A stretch of 64,000 bases of DNA, taken from the NCBI GenBank assembly GCA_051859045.1, contig JBHYGK010000012.1, forward strand, positions 124,001-188,000, in the 5' to 3' direction. Shown one piece after another: positions 36,160 to 47,071 of the stretch (its first letter is position 1; each line of letters opens with the position of its first letter). The notes beneath the pieces are model-generated. The model did not search any database. It saw only the letters and a program-made list of their open reading frames with translations, and was not told where the DNA came from. This DNA comes from JBHYGK01 sp051859045 (GTDB lineage Bacteria; Pseudomonadota; Gammaproteobacteria; Xanthomonadales; Xanthomonadaceae). A program made the position numbers and the translations under genes.

Positions 36160-37380
36160 ATGGCGATTTTCGAACTGATCGAGAAGCTGGCACCCAACGC
36201 GGTCATCAAGGTGATCGGCGTCGGCGGCGGCGGCGGCAACGCGGTGGCGCACATGGTCAGCAGCAGCGTGGAGGGCGTGGAGTTCATCACCGCCAACACC
36301 GACTCGCAGGCCATCCGCAACTGCGGCGCCAAGCTGCAGCTGCAGCTCGGCGGCAACGTCACCAAGGGCCTCGGCGCCGGCGCCAACCCCGAGGTGGGCC
36401 GCCAGGCCGCGCTCGAGGACCGCGAGCGCATCGTCGAGGCGCTCGACGGCGCCGACATGGTGTTCATCACCGCCGGCATGGGCGGCGGCACCGGCACCGG
36501 CGCGGCGCCGGTCGTGGCCCAGCTGGCCAAGGAGATGGGCATCCTGACCGTCGCCGTGGTCACCAAGCCGTTCCCGTTCGAGGGTCGCCGCCGCATGCAG
36601 GTGGCGCTGAAGGGCATCGAGGAGCTCTCGCACCACTGCGACTCGCTGATCACCGTCCCCAACGAGAAGCTGATCACCGTGCTCGGCCGCGACGCCACCA
36701 TGGTGCAGGCCTTCCGCGCCGCCAACGACGTGCTGCTCGGCGCCGTCCAGGGCATCGCCGACCTGATCGTCCGCCCGGGCCTGATCAACGTCGACTTCGC
36801 CGACGTGCGCACCGTGATGAGCGAGATGGGCATGGCGATGATGGGCACCGGCCACGCCCGCGGCGACGACCGCGCCAGCGCCGCCGCCGAGGCCGCGATC
36901 TCCAACCCGCTGCTCGACGACGTGAACCTGCAGGGCGCCAACGGCATCCTGGTGAACATCACCGCGGGTCCGGACTTCACGATGCGCGAGTTCGACGAGG
37001 TCGGCCGCACCATCGAGGAGTTCGCCTCCGAGGACGCCACCGTCGTCATCGGCACCGTGCTCGACCCGGACATGCAGGACGAGGTCCGCGTGACCGTGGT
37101 CGCCACCGGCCTCAACCGCGCCGCCGCGGTGAAGCCCGTGCGCGGCGTCGAGAAGGAGGTCCAGCGCGCCCCGGTGAAGCTGGTGCGCACCGGCACCGGC
37201 CCGGCCTACGCCGAGTACGGCGACGTCACCCCGGCCCAGCCGCAGCAGCCGGCGATGGTCAACCCGGGCCTGCGCGCCCGCGGCGGCGAGATGTCCTCGG
37301 GCGCCACCGCGCTCAACGACTACGCCGTCGGCAACGACTACCTCGACATCCCGGCCTTCCTCCGCCGCCAGGCGGACTGA
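36160..37380 (+). CDS. ftsZ: Cell division protein FtsZ
   Basis: A 406-residue tubulin-like GTPase that forms the Z-ring. A strong CGGAGGA lies 7 bp before ATG 36160. IKVIGVGGGGGNAVAHM opens the GTP-binding domain, with the tubulin signature G108-GGTGTG, PFPFEGRRRM and the T7 loop NVDFADVRTVM. A variable linker of about 60 residues ends in the conserved C-terminal peptide LDIPAFLRRQAD, which binds FtsA and ZipA. The 86-bp gap after ftsA is the first real gap in the cluster. Confidence 0.98.
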   Translation: MAIFELIEKLAPNAVIKVIGVGGGGGNAVAHMVSSSVEGVEFITANTDSQAIRNCGAKLQLQLGGNVTKGLGAGANPEVGRQAALEDRERIVEALDGADMVFITAGMGGGTGTGAAPVVAQLAKEMGILTVAVVTKPFPFEGRRRMQVALKGIEELSHHCDSLITVPNEKLITVLGRDATMVQAFRAANDVLLGAVQGIADLIVRPGLINVDFADVRTVMSEMGMAMMGTGHARGDDRASAAAEAAISNPLLDDVNLQGANGILVNITAGPDFTMREFDEVGRTIEEFASEDATVVIGTVLDPDMQDEVRVTVVATGLNRAAAVKPVRGVEKEVQRAPVKLVRTGTGPAYAEYGDVTPAQPQQPAMVNPGLRARGGEMSSGATALNDYAVGNDYLDIPAFLRRQAD

Positions 37381-37533
37381 CCGGGGCGCGCGCCCGCCCG
37401 TCCTCCGCGGACGGGTGCGCGGCCAGCGGCATCGGCGCGGGACCTGCCGTCGTGGGCGGGTCCCGCCGCCACCGCTCGGGGCGACCACGTGGTCGTTCCA
37501 TCATTGAAACAATCGGGCCGGATAGCATTAGGG

Positions 37534-37561
37534 TTACGTTAAGATGACGCCGTGCTATTCT
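37534..37561 (+). promoter_or_regulatory. Putative extended -10 promoter of lpxC
   Basis: TTACGT (37534-37539), then 16 bp, then TGC TATTCT (-10 at 37556-37561), with the ATG 38 bp downstream. It sits in an unusually AT-rich stretch of the 219-bp ftsZ-lpxC gap, suggesting lpxC can be expressed apart from the division genes. Confidence 0.55.
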
Positions 37562-37599
37562 CCAGCCCGTTTTGTCGCGCCCTCCCGGGGAACGCACGC

Positions 37600-38514
37600 A
37601 TGATCAAGCAACGCACCCTCAAGAACGTCATCCGCGCCACCGGCGTGGGCCTGCACAGCGGCGAGAAGGTCTACATGACCCTGCGCCCGGCGGCCCCGGA
37701 CACCGGCATCGTGTTCCGCCGCGTGGATTTCGCCGAGCCCGTCGAAGTGCCCGCCAAGGCGCTCCTGGTCGGCGACACCAGCCTGTGCACCGCCCTGATC
37801 CAGGACGGCGTGCGGGTCATGACGATCGAGCACCTGCTCTCCGCGATGGCCGGCCTCGGCATCGACAACGCCTACGTCGACCTGTCCACGGCCGAAGTGC
37901 CGATCATGGACGGCTCGGCCGGCCCGTTCGTCTTCCTGCTGCAGTCCGCCGGCATCGAGGAGCAGAACGCGGCCAAGCGCTTCGTCCGCATCCTGCGCCC
38001 GGTGGTGGTGCGCGAGGGCGACAAGTGGGCCCGCTTCGAGCCCTTCGACGGCTTCAAGGTCGGCTTCACCATCGACTTCAACCACCCGGCGTTCGCCAAC
38101 AAGTCCACCTCGGTCGCCGAGATCGACTTCTCGACCACCTCCTTCGTGAAGGAGGTCAGCCGCGCGCGGACCTTCGGCTTCATGAAGGACATCGAGTACA
38201 TGCGCGAGCGCAACCTGGGCCTCGGCGGCTCGATGGACAACGCCATCGTGCTCGACGACTACCGGGTGCTCAACGAGGACGGCCTGCGCTACGAGGACGA
38301 GTTCGTGAAGCACAAGATCCTCGACGCCATCGGCGACCTGTACCTGCTGGGCCACAGCCTCATCGGCGCCTTCTATGGCTACAAGTCCGGCCACGGCCTC
38401 AACAACCAGCTGCTGCGCGCGCTCATCGCCGACCGCACCGCCTGGGAGGAAGTGACCTTCATGGACCCGGCCAGCGCCCCGATCAGCTACGCCCATCCCG
38501 CCGCGGCCACCTGA
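37600..38514 (+). CDS. lpxC: UDP-3-O-acyl-GlcNAc deacetylase LpxC
   Basis: A 304-residue zinc enzyme catalysing the committed step of lipid A synthesis. ATG 37600 (MIKQRTLKNVIRATGVGLHSG) follows CGGGGAA. Zinc ligands are H78 in IEHLLSA and H238 and D242 in KHKILDAIGD. H265 in YKSGHGLNNQLL is the catalytic histidine. Length matches E. coli LpxC (305). It ends the dcw cluster and a strong terminator follows. Confidence 0.97.
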   Translation: MIKQRTLKNVIRATGVGLHSGEKVYMTLRPAAPDTGIVFRRVDFAEPVEVPAKALLVGDTSLCTALIQDGVRVMTIEHLLSAMAGLGIDNAYVDLSTAEVPIMDGSAGPFVFLLQSAGIEEQNAAKRFVRILRPVVVREGDKWARFEPFDGFKVGFTIDFNHPAFANKSTSVAEIDFSTTSFVKEVSRARTFGFMKDIEYMRERNLGLGGSMDNAIVLDDYRVLNEDGLRYEDEFVKHKILDAIGDLYLLGHSLIGAFYGYKSGHGLNNQLLRALIADRTAWEEVTFMDPASAPISYAHPAAAT

Positions 38515-38577
38515 GCCCGGCCGGCCCGGGACCCGCCGCCGGCGGGGTCGCGGCGCCGCGCACCGCCCGTCCGACGC

Positions 38578-38609
38578 CCGAGGGCCCCGCGAGGGGCCCT
38601 CGGCTTTTC
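38578..38609 (+). terminator. Rho-independent terminator of lpxC
   Basis: CCGAGGGCCCC (38578-38588) pairs with GGGGCCCTCGG (38593-38603) around GCGA, followed by CTTTTCC. An 11-bp perfect stem, again with a GNRA-type GCGA loop. Confidence 0.85.
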
Positions 38610-38734
38610 CGTGAACCACGTCTCACCCAGAGACGGGGCGTGAACGGCATGTCACGGGCAAACCGGCCGCACATGGGGTAGGCTCCCCCGGTCGCCGCGT
38701 TCCACCCCCCGCCCCCGGACCCCGGTGGACCGGG

Positions 38735-39157
38735 TCAGGAGGGGTCGCGGAGACGGGCGGCGGACCGCAGGGCATCGCGGGCCGCGGCGGACAGGGGCGG
38801 GGCGGGCGGCGGGTCCATCGGACGCGGCTCCGGCATCACCACCTTCACCGCCACGCTCCGGCAGGACACCCCCGCTTCCAGCGCCGCGGCGAGCAGTTCC
38901 TGCTCGTGCAGGCGAAGGGCGGCCTTCCACACCGGAGAGGCGACCAGGAACACAAGCGTCTGATCGCGCACGTTGCCCAGCCGGAAGTGGGGGGCGAGCG
39001 ACGCGGGCAGGCACCCACGCAGCCGTCGATCCAGCGCCTCCAGCCATCGGGCGCGCTCGATCAGCGGTCCCAGCCCACCGCCTGCCGCCGCGTCCTTCGC
39101 GGGCAGGGGGGAGGTCGGGGTCGCCGACGGGGAACGCTGGAGGTCAGGTTTTTTCAT
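38735..39157 (-). CDS. dciA: DciA-family (DUF721) replicative-helicase loader protein
   Basis: A 140-residue protein. Residues about 30-105 form the DUF721/DciA domain: ERARWLEALDRRLRGCLPASLAPHFRLGNVRDQTLVFLVASPVWKAALRLHEQELL (only the RLGNV...LVFLVASPVWKAALR core is diagnostic). DciA helps DnaB onto DNA in bacteria lacking DnaC. The tails are Pro/Ala-rich and poorly conserved. Its ATG at 39157-39155 overlaps the opposite-strand ATG of the M23 gene. ATG 39172 (MITSTMKK) is an alternative start. Confidence 0.85.
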   Translation of the reverse strand: MKKPDLQRSPSATPTSPLPAKDAAAGGGLGPLIERARWLEALDRRLRGCLPASLAPHFRLGNVRDQTLVFLVASPVWKAALRLHEQELLAAALEAGVSCRSVAVKVVMPEPRPMDPPPAPPLSAAARDALRSAARLRDPS

Positions 39158-40211
39158 GGTTGACGTGATCATCGTATCGGATCGCCTGCGGGCGCCGAAG
39201 AAAATCTCGCTCGGCGAGCGCAAGGCGGCGTGGATGCTGGGCGGCGGCCTCGTGCTGCTGCTCGGCGTCGGCGCGGTGGCCGGCGTCGTCGCGCGTCGCG
39301 CCGCCGAAGGCGCCCAGCTGGCCCGGATGGAGGCCGACCTCGAGCTGCAGCGCAGCGCGCTCGCCGAGGTCCGCGCCGAGGCCGAGCGCGAGCTCAACGC
39401 CCTGTCCGCCCGCCTCGCCCGCGTCCAGGCCGAGTCCAACCGGCTCAACGCGCTGGGCGACCGGCTGACCCGGATCGGCCAGCTCGAGGACGGCGAGTTC
39501 GACTTCTCCGAGCCCGCCGGCATCGGCGGCGGCGAGGCCGAGGAGGCCGCGGAGGGCGACGACGCCTCCAGCGCCCCCGGGTTGCTGCGCGAGCTCGACG
39601 ACCTCGAGCGCCAGCTCGAACTGCAGGGCCAGCAGCTGGGCCTGCTCGAGTCGCTGCTGTTCGACCGCGAGCTGGCCAACCGCCAGCTGCCCTCGCTGAT
39701 GCCGGTGCCCTCGGGCTACCTGATCTCCAGCTACGGCGGCCGTCGCGACCCGTTCGGCAACGGCTGGCGCAACCACGGCGGCGTCGACTTCGACGCGGCC
39801 ACCGGCGCCCCGATCCTCGCCGTCGCCGACGGCGTGGTGGCCTTCTCCGGCTGGCACAGCGGCTACGGCAACACCATCGAGATCGACCACGGCAACGGCC
39901 TGCGCACCAAGTACGCGCACAACCAGCTCAACCAGGTGCAGGTGGGCGACCTCGTGCGCGCCGGCCAGCAGATCGGCCGCGTGGGCTCCACCGGCCGCTC
40001 CACCGGCTCGCACCTGCACTTCGAGGTGCACCAGGACGGCCGCCGCACCAACCCCATGGCCTTCCTGCGCGACATCGGCGAGCGCCGCCCGGTCGCCGAC
40101 ACCGCCATCGCCCGCCGGGCCTCCACGCCCGACGCGCGTTCGCCGCAGCCCCCGGCCACCGAGCACGCCGACGCCCGGCCCGTCAGCCCGCGCGCCCCGC
40201 CCCGCGGCTGA
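39156..40211 (+). CDS. M23 (LytM-type) peptidoglycan endopeptidase, membrane anchored
   Basis: A 351-residue protein. One transmembrane helix (about residues 25-47) is followed by a periplasmic coiled coil (residues 55-105, then 148-180). The C-terminal M23 domain has the zinc motif NHGGVDFDA, LAVADGVVAFSG, and SHLHFEVHQDGRRTNPM with the HxH pair, so it looks catalytically competent. The tail is Pro/Ala-rich. GGAGG about 12 bp upstream of ATG 39156 lies inside the opposing dciA gene. A M23 gene just before secA is a familiar gammaproteobacterial arrangement. Confidence 0.93.
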   Translation: MVDVIIVSDRLRAPKKISLGERKAAWMLGGGLVLLLGVGAVAGVVARRAAEGAQLARMEADLELQRSALAEVRAEAERELNALSARLARVQAESNRLNALGDRLTRIGQLEDGEFDFSEPAGIGGGEAEEAAEGDDASSAPGLLRELDDLERQLELQGQQLGLLESLLFDRELANRQLPSLMPVPSGYLISSYGGRRDPFGNGWRNHGGVDFDAATGAPILAVADGVVAFSGWHSGYGNTIEIDHGNGLRTKYAHNQLNQVQVGDLVRAGQQIGRVGSTGRSTGSHLHFEVHQDGRRTNPMAFLRDIGERRPVADTAIARRASTPDARSPQPPATEHADARPVSPRAPPRG

Positions 40212-40250
40212 CCCGCGGCCCGGCGTCCCGCCGGCCGCGCCCCCCTGCGC

Positions 40251-40256
40251 TAGACT
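40251..40256 (+). promoter_or_regulatory. Putative -10 element of secA
   Basis: TAGACT, 126 bp before the secA ATG. Just after it GGGCCGCC (40263-40270) pairs with GGCGGCCC (40275-40282), an 8-bp hairpin at the very start of the predicted leader RNA. Confidence 0.45.
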
Positions 40257-40382
40257 ATGCGCGGGCCGCCCCCTGGCGGCCCGTCTCCACGTGCCGCCCC
40301 GCGGCGCGTCCCCCGGTCGATCCGATGCCGCCGCGCCGAGCGAGGCGCGCGCGCGGGTCGTCCCATCCCAGATGAAGCCCCG

Positions 40383-43106
<2,724 letters not shown>

Positions 43107-43185
43107 GCGAGCGGCTCCGGGCGTCGCCCGCAGCGGGCGGCGCCACGCGCGCCGTCCGGCCCTGCCGCCCGGTGGGGCCGGCGCC

Positions 43186-44235
43186 GTGACCCCGCTGCAC
43201 GTCGTCGCGGCGGTGCTGCGCGACGCCAACGGGCGGATCCTGCTGGCCCGGCGCACCGACGGCCGCGACCTGGCCGGCGCCTGGGAGTTCCCCGGCGGCA
43301 AGGTCGAGCCGGGCGAGTCGGCGGCCGCGGGCCTGGCCCGCGAGCTCCGCGAGGAGCTGGGCATCGAGGTCGATCCGGCCGACTGCCGGCCGCTGATCGC
43401 GGTGCCGCAGCAGATGCCGCGCAAGCGCATCACGCTGGACGTGCACCTGGTCGAGGCCTGGCGCGGCCGTCCGCGCGGGCTCGAGGGCCAGGCCCTGGCC
43501 TGGACGCCGCTCGAGCAGCTGCGGCGCTATCCGATGCCGCCCGCCGACATCCCGGTGGTGGGCGCGCTGACCCAGCCTGCGCATCTCGTGATCAGCCCCG
43601 ACCTGGCGGCCGCCGACGCGGCCTCGCCGGGCGCGCGCGCGCGCTGGCTGGACGCCCTGGCGGCCTCGGCCGCGGCCGCCGGCGCGTGCCGGGTGCAGCT
43701 GCGGGTGCGCGACCTCGACGACGCGACGCTGGCCGCGCTGGCGGCCGACGCGCAGCGCGCGCTGGCCGGCCTGCCCGCGGCGCTGATGCTCAACCTCGGC
43801 GCGCCGCCGGCGGCGGGCGAGGGCGGCCCCGCGCTCGCCGCGCATCCCCGGCATCGGCTGGCGCGCACGCTCGGCCTCGGCCTGCACCTGCCCTCGGCCT
43901 GGCTGGGGCGGCTCGAGGCCGGCGCGGCGCTGGGCGAGGCGGCCGACGGCGAGGCGGCCGACGGCGAGGCGGCCATCACCGCCGCCTGCCACGATGCGCG
44001 CGACCTCGCCCGCGCCCAGGCCCTGGGCGTGGACGCCGCGGTGCTGGGGCCGGTGCGGCCCACGGCCAGCCACCCCGGCGCCCCGGGGCTGGGCTGGGAC
44101 GCCTTCGTCGAGCATCGCGCGCACGCCAGCGTGCCGATCTACGCGCTGGGCGGGCTGGGCCCCGCCGACCTGGCCACCGCGCGCCGCCACGGCGCGCAGG
44201 GCATCGCCGCGATCCGCGGCTACCGCGCGGGCTGA
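43186..44235 (+). CDS. MutT-type Nudix hydrolase fused to a ThiE/TenI-like domain
   Basis: A 349-residue fusion. Residues 1-130 are Nudix: the box GGKVEPGESAAAGLARELREELGIE is complete, as in MutT, which hydrolyses 8-oxo-dGTP. Residues about 135-349 resemble thiamine-phosphate synthase/TenI barrels, with LGLHLPSAWL, AACHDARDLARAQALGVDAAVLGPV, and the phosphate-loop-like YALGGLGPADLATARRHGAQGIAAIRG. This two-domain protein next to secA recurs in gammaproteobacteria. Whether the barrel is catalytic is doubtful. A GTG start is used. It overlaps convergent coaE by 16 bp. Confidence 0.93.
   Translation: MTPLHVVAAVLRDANGRILLARRTDGRDLAGAWEFPGGKVEPGESAAAGLARELREELGIEVDPADCRPLIAVPQQMPRKRITLDVHLVEAWRGRPRGLEGQALAWTPLEQLRRYPMPPADIPVVGALTQPAHLVISPDLAAADAASPGARARWLDALAASAAAAGACRVQLRVRDLDDATLAALAADAQRALAGLPAALMLNLGAPPAAGEGGPALAAHPRHRLARTLGLGLHLPSAWLGRLEAGAALGEAADGEAADGEAAITAACHDARDLARAQALGVDAAVLGPVRPTASHPGAPGLGWDAFVEHRAHASVPIYALGGLGPADLATARRHGAQGIAAIRGYRAG
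43936..43974 (+). repeat. In-frame 15-bp tandem repeat (2.6 copies)
   Basis: GAGGCGGCCGACGGC occurs at 43936-43950 and 43951-43965, then GAGGCGGCC. It encodes EAADG repeats in a loop of the ThiE-like domain. Slippage here would change length in 5-residue steps without a frameshift. Confidence 0.85.
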
Positions 44236-44837
44236 GCGCCCGCCGCCAGCCGCGCGTCCAGCGCGGCCACGGCGGCCCGTAGGGCCTCGAGCGTGCCGGT
44301 GTTGTCGATGACCTCGTCGGCGATCGCCAGGCGCTGTTCGCGGCTGGCCTGGGCGTCGAGCATGGCGTCGGCCAGCGCGGCGTCGACGCCGTCGCGGGCC
44401 ACCAGCCGCGCGTGCTGCACCGCGCGCGGCACGTCGATCACCACGATCCGGTCCAGCCAGGGATAGGCCGCGCGCCCGCCCACTTCGGCCAGCAGCGGGA
44501 TCGCCACCACGGCGTAGGGCCCGGGCGCGGCGCGCACCTCGGCCTCGAGCGCGGCGCGGATGCGCGGGTGCAGGATGGCCTCGAGCGCGCGCTTGGCCTC
44601 GGGCTCGCGGAAGATCCGCTCGCGCAGCGCGCGGCGGTCGAGCGCGCCGTCGGCGCCCAGCACGCCGGGGCCGAAGCGTCCGACCACCGCGGCCAGGCCC
44701 TCGCTGCCGGGGGCCACCAGCACGCGCGCGGCCACGTCGGCGTCTGCCACATGGCGGCCGAGGGCCTCGAAGGCGCGTGTGGCCGCGGACTTGCCCGAGG
44801 CCACGCCGCCGGTCACGGCGACGACGGTGCCGGCCAT
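44220..44837 (-). CDS. coaE: Dephospho-CoA kinase
   Basis: A 205-residue P-loop kinase that completes coenzyme A synthesis. The P-loop G10-GVASGKSA is followed by ADADVAARVLV and LHPRIRAALEAEV. IPLLAEVGG and DNTGTLEAL are the usual CoaE motifs. It lies immediately downstream of pilD (pilB-pilC-pilD-coaE), as in Pseudomonas and Xanthomonas. The 3' end overlaps the convergent Nudix fusion gene. Confidence 0.96.
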   Translation of the reverse strand: MAGTVVAVTGGVASGKSAATRAFEALGRHVADADVAARVLVAPGSEGLAAVVGRFGPGVLGADGALDRRALRERIFREPEAKRALEAILHPRIRAALEAEVRAAPGPYAVVAIPLLAEVGGRAAYPWLDRIVVIDVPRAVQHARLVARDGVDAALADAMLDAQASREQRLAIADEVIDNTGTLEALRAAVAALDARLAAGAQPAR

Positions 44838-44844
44838 GCGCGGC

Positions 44845-45783
44845 TCAGCCCGCGCCCATCCCGAACCAGCCGCGGTAGGCGGCCATCAGGGGCGCGTCGA
44901 ACAGGAACCAGATCCAGCCCGCGATGGCGAGGTAGGGGCCGAACGGGATGTGGCTGTCGCTGTCGCGCCCGGCGGTCTTGAGCCAGATCCCGCCCACCAC
45001 CGCGCCCACCAGCGAGCTCAGCAGCACGATCGGCAGGATGGCGTCGATGCCGCACCAGGCGCCCAGCGCGGCCAGCAGCTTGAAGTCGCCGTAGCCCATG
45101 CCCTCCTTGCCGGTGAGCAGCTTGAAGCCCTGGAACACGCTCCACAGCGCCAGCCAGCCCACCGCCGCGCCCAGCACCGCCGGCACCGGGCCGACGTAGA
45201 CGGTGAAGGTGCTGGCCAGCAGGCCCAGCCACAGCAGCGGGTAGGTGAGCTCGTCGGGCAGGTAGTGGGTGCGCAGGTCGATGCCCGAGGCCGCGATCAG
45301 CAGGCCGGTGAAGCCCAGGCCCAGCAGGCCCTCGACGCCCAGGCCGAAGCGCCATGCCACCAGGCCGAAGGCCAGGCCGGTGATCAGCTCCACCGCCGGG
45401 TACTGCAGGCTGATGGGCGCCTTGCACGCGCGGCAGCGGCCGCGCAGCAGCAGCCAGCCCAGCACGGGCACGTTCTCCCACGGGGCCAGCGCGTGGCCGC
45501 AGTGCGGGCAGCGCGAGCGCTCGACCACCAGGCCCGGTGGGCGCGGATCGGCCTCTGCCGCCGCCAGCGCGGCGGCGTCGCCGGCGAGCGAGGCGTCGCC
45601 GGGAGTCGCCCCGGCGCGCCGGGCGGCGTCTTCGCCGAGCACGCTGTGCGCGGTCTGGCGCCACGACCACATCAGCCGCGGCGGCAGGCGCAGGATCACC
45701 ACGTTGAGGAAGCTGCCGACCAGCAGGCCGAACACGGAGGCGGCCGCGATGGCGGCCGCCGGGGTGAGTCCGTCGAAGGGCAT
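44845..45783 (-). CDS. pilD: Type IV prepilin peptidase/N-methyltransferase PilD
   Basis: A 312-residue polytopic membrane enzyme that cleaves prepilin leaders and N-methylates the new Phe1. After the first transmembrane helix (LVGSFLNVVILRLP), two CxxC pairs (CPHCGHALAPWENVPVLGW...CRACKAPIS) form the zinc-bound methyltransferase domain. The catalytic aspartates are in GIDLRTHYLPD and GYGDFKLLAALGAW. A 35-residue Ala-rich insert precedes the first CxxC. Substrates in this window are the two pilins at 55.4-56.4 kb. Confidence 0.96.
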   Translation of the reverse strand: MPFDGLTPAAAIAAASVFGLLVGSFLNVVILRLPPRLMWSWRQTAHSVLGEDAARRAGATPGDASLAGDAAALAAAEADPRPPGLVVERSRCPHCGHALAPWENVPVLGWLLLRGRCRACKAPISLQYPAVELITGLAFGLVAWRFGLGVEGLLGLGFTGLLIAASGIDLRTHYLPDELTYPLLWLGLLASTFTVYVGPVPAVLGAAVGWLALWSVFQGFKLLTGKEGMGYGDFKLLAALGAWCGIDAILPIVLLSSLVGAVVGGIWLKTAGRDSDSHIPFGPYLAIAGWIWFLFDAPLMAAYRGWFGMGAG

Positions 45784-45805
45784 CGAGGCGTCCGGGGCGC
45801 CGGCG

Positions 45806-47068
45806 TCAGCCGACGGTGGCCGCCAGCTTGAAGATCGGCAGGTACATGCCGATCACCATGGAGCCCACCAGCACGCCGATGATGACCATGATGAAGGGCT
45901 CGATCAGCGAGGCCATCGCGTCGACCGCGTTGTTGACCTCCTGCTCGTAGAACTCGGCCACCTTGAACAGCATGGTGTCGAGCGCGCCGGCCTCTTCGCC
46001 GATGGCGATCATCTGCACCACCATCGAGGGGAACAGGTCGACCTGCTTCATCGACATGTTGAGCGTGTAGCCCACCGCCACGTCCTGCCGGATGCGCGCC
46101 ACGGCCTCGGAGTACACGATCGAGCCGGTGGCGCCGCCGACGGTCTCCAGCGCCTCCACCAGCGGCACGCCGGCCTTGAAGGTCAGGGCCAGGGTGCGGG
46201 CGAAGCGCGAGATGGCCGACTGGTGCATGATCTGGCCGATCACGGGCATCTTGAGCAGGAAGCGGTCGAACAGCCTCGCGAAGCTCTGGCTGCGCTTGAG
46301 GGCCTGCACGAAGGCCACGATCACGCCGATCACCGCGAACAGCACCGCCCACCAGTACGACACCATGAAGCGCGACAGGTTGACGAGCATCTGGGTGAAG
46401 GCGGGCAGGTCGGCGCCGAAGCCCTTGAACACCTCCTCGAACTGCGGGATCACCCAGATCAGCAGGATCGAGCAGACGATCAGCGCCACCGCGATGACGG
46501 CGATCGGGTAGAACAGGGCCTTCTTGATCTTGCCCTTGATGGCCTCGATGCGCTCCTTGTAGGTGGCCACGGTGTCGAGCACGGTGTCGAGCACGCCCGC
46601 GCCCTCGCCGGCCTTGACCAGGTTGCGGTAGAGCTCGTCGAACTGGACCGGGTGCTTGGAGATGGCCTCGTGCAGCGAGGAGCCGCCCTCGATGTCGGCC
46701 TTGATGTCCATGATCAGCTTCTTCATGCGCGGGTTGGTCTGGCCCGAGCCGATGATGTCGAAGCTCTGCACCATCGGCACGCCCGAGGCCATCATCGTGG
46801 CGATCTGGCGCGAGAAGATGGCGATGTCGCGGGCGCCGATGCTGCTGCCGGCCTGGCCGAAGATCGAGTCGGTCTTGGGCTTGACCGTGGAGGGCTGGAT
46901 GCCGCGCCGGCGCAGCTCCGCGCGCAGCACGTTGGCGCTCTTGGCGCTCTCCTCGCCCTTCATCTTCGTGCCGCGCTTGTCGACGCCGACCCAGGTGAAG
47001 GTCTGCAGCGTGGACGTGTTGCGGCCCTGGGTGGGCGCGTTCTTGACGGCGGAGCGGGTGGCAGCCAT
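45806..47068 (-). CDS. pilC: Type IV pilus inner-membrane platform protein PilC
   Basis: A 420-residue platform protein that couples the ATPases to pilin insertion and extraction. Two T2SSF domains are visible, each ending in hydrophobic hairpins. The first starts at IFSRQIATMMASGVPMVQSFDII and the second at SRFARTLALTFKAGVPLVEALETV; the internal symmetry is obvious. Three transmembrane helices lie near residues 180-215, 225-260 and 390-415. It sits between pilB (3-bp gap) and pilD. Confidence 0.96.
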   Translation of the reverse strand: MAATRSAVKNAPTQGRNTSTLQTFTWVGVDKRGTKMKGEESAKSANVLRAELRRRGIQPSTVKPKTDSIFGQAGSSIGARDIAIFSRQIATMMASGVPMVQSFDIIGSGQTNPRMKKLIMDIKADIEGGSSLHEAISKHPVQFDELYRNLVKAGEGAGVLDTVLDTVATYKERIEAIKGKIKKALFYPIAVIAVALIVCSILLIWVIPQFEEVFKGFGADLPAFTQMLVNLSRFMVSYWWAVLFAVIGVIVAFVQALKRSQSFARLFDRFLLKMPVIGQIMHQSAISRFARTLALTFKAGVPLVEALETVGGATGSIVYSEAVARIRQDVAVGYTLNMSMKQVDLFPSMVVQMIAIGEEAGALDTMLFKVAEFYEQEVNNAVDAMASLIEPFIMVIIGVLVGSMVIGMYLPIFKLAATVG

Positions 47069-47071
47069 GGC

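Noticed and set aside
37504..37532. TTGAAA as -35 of lpxC with ATTAGG at the right spacing
   Set aside because: The -10 would be poor. The extended TGC-TATTCT closer to the gene is a better match.
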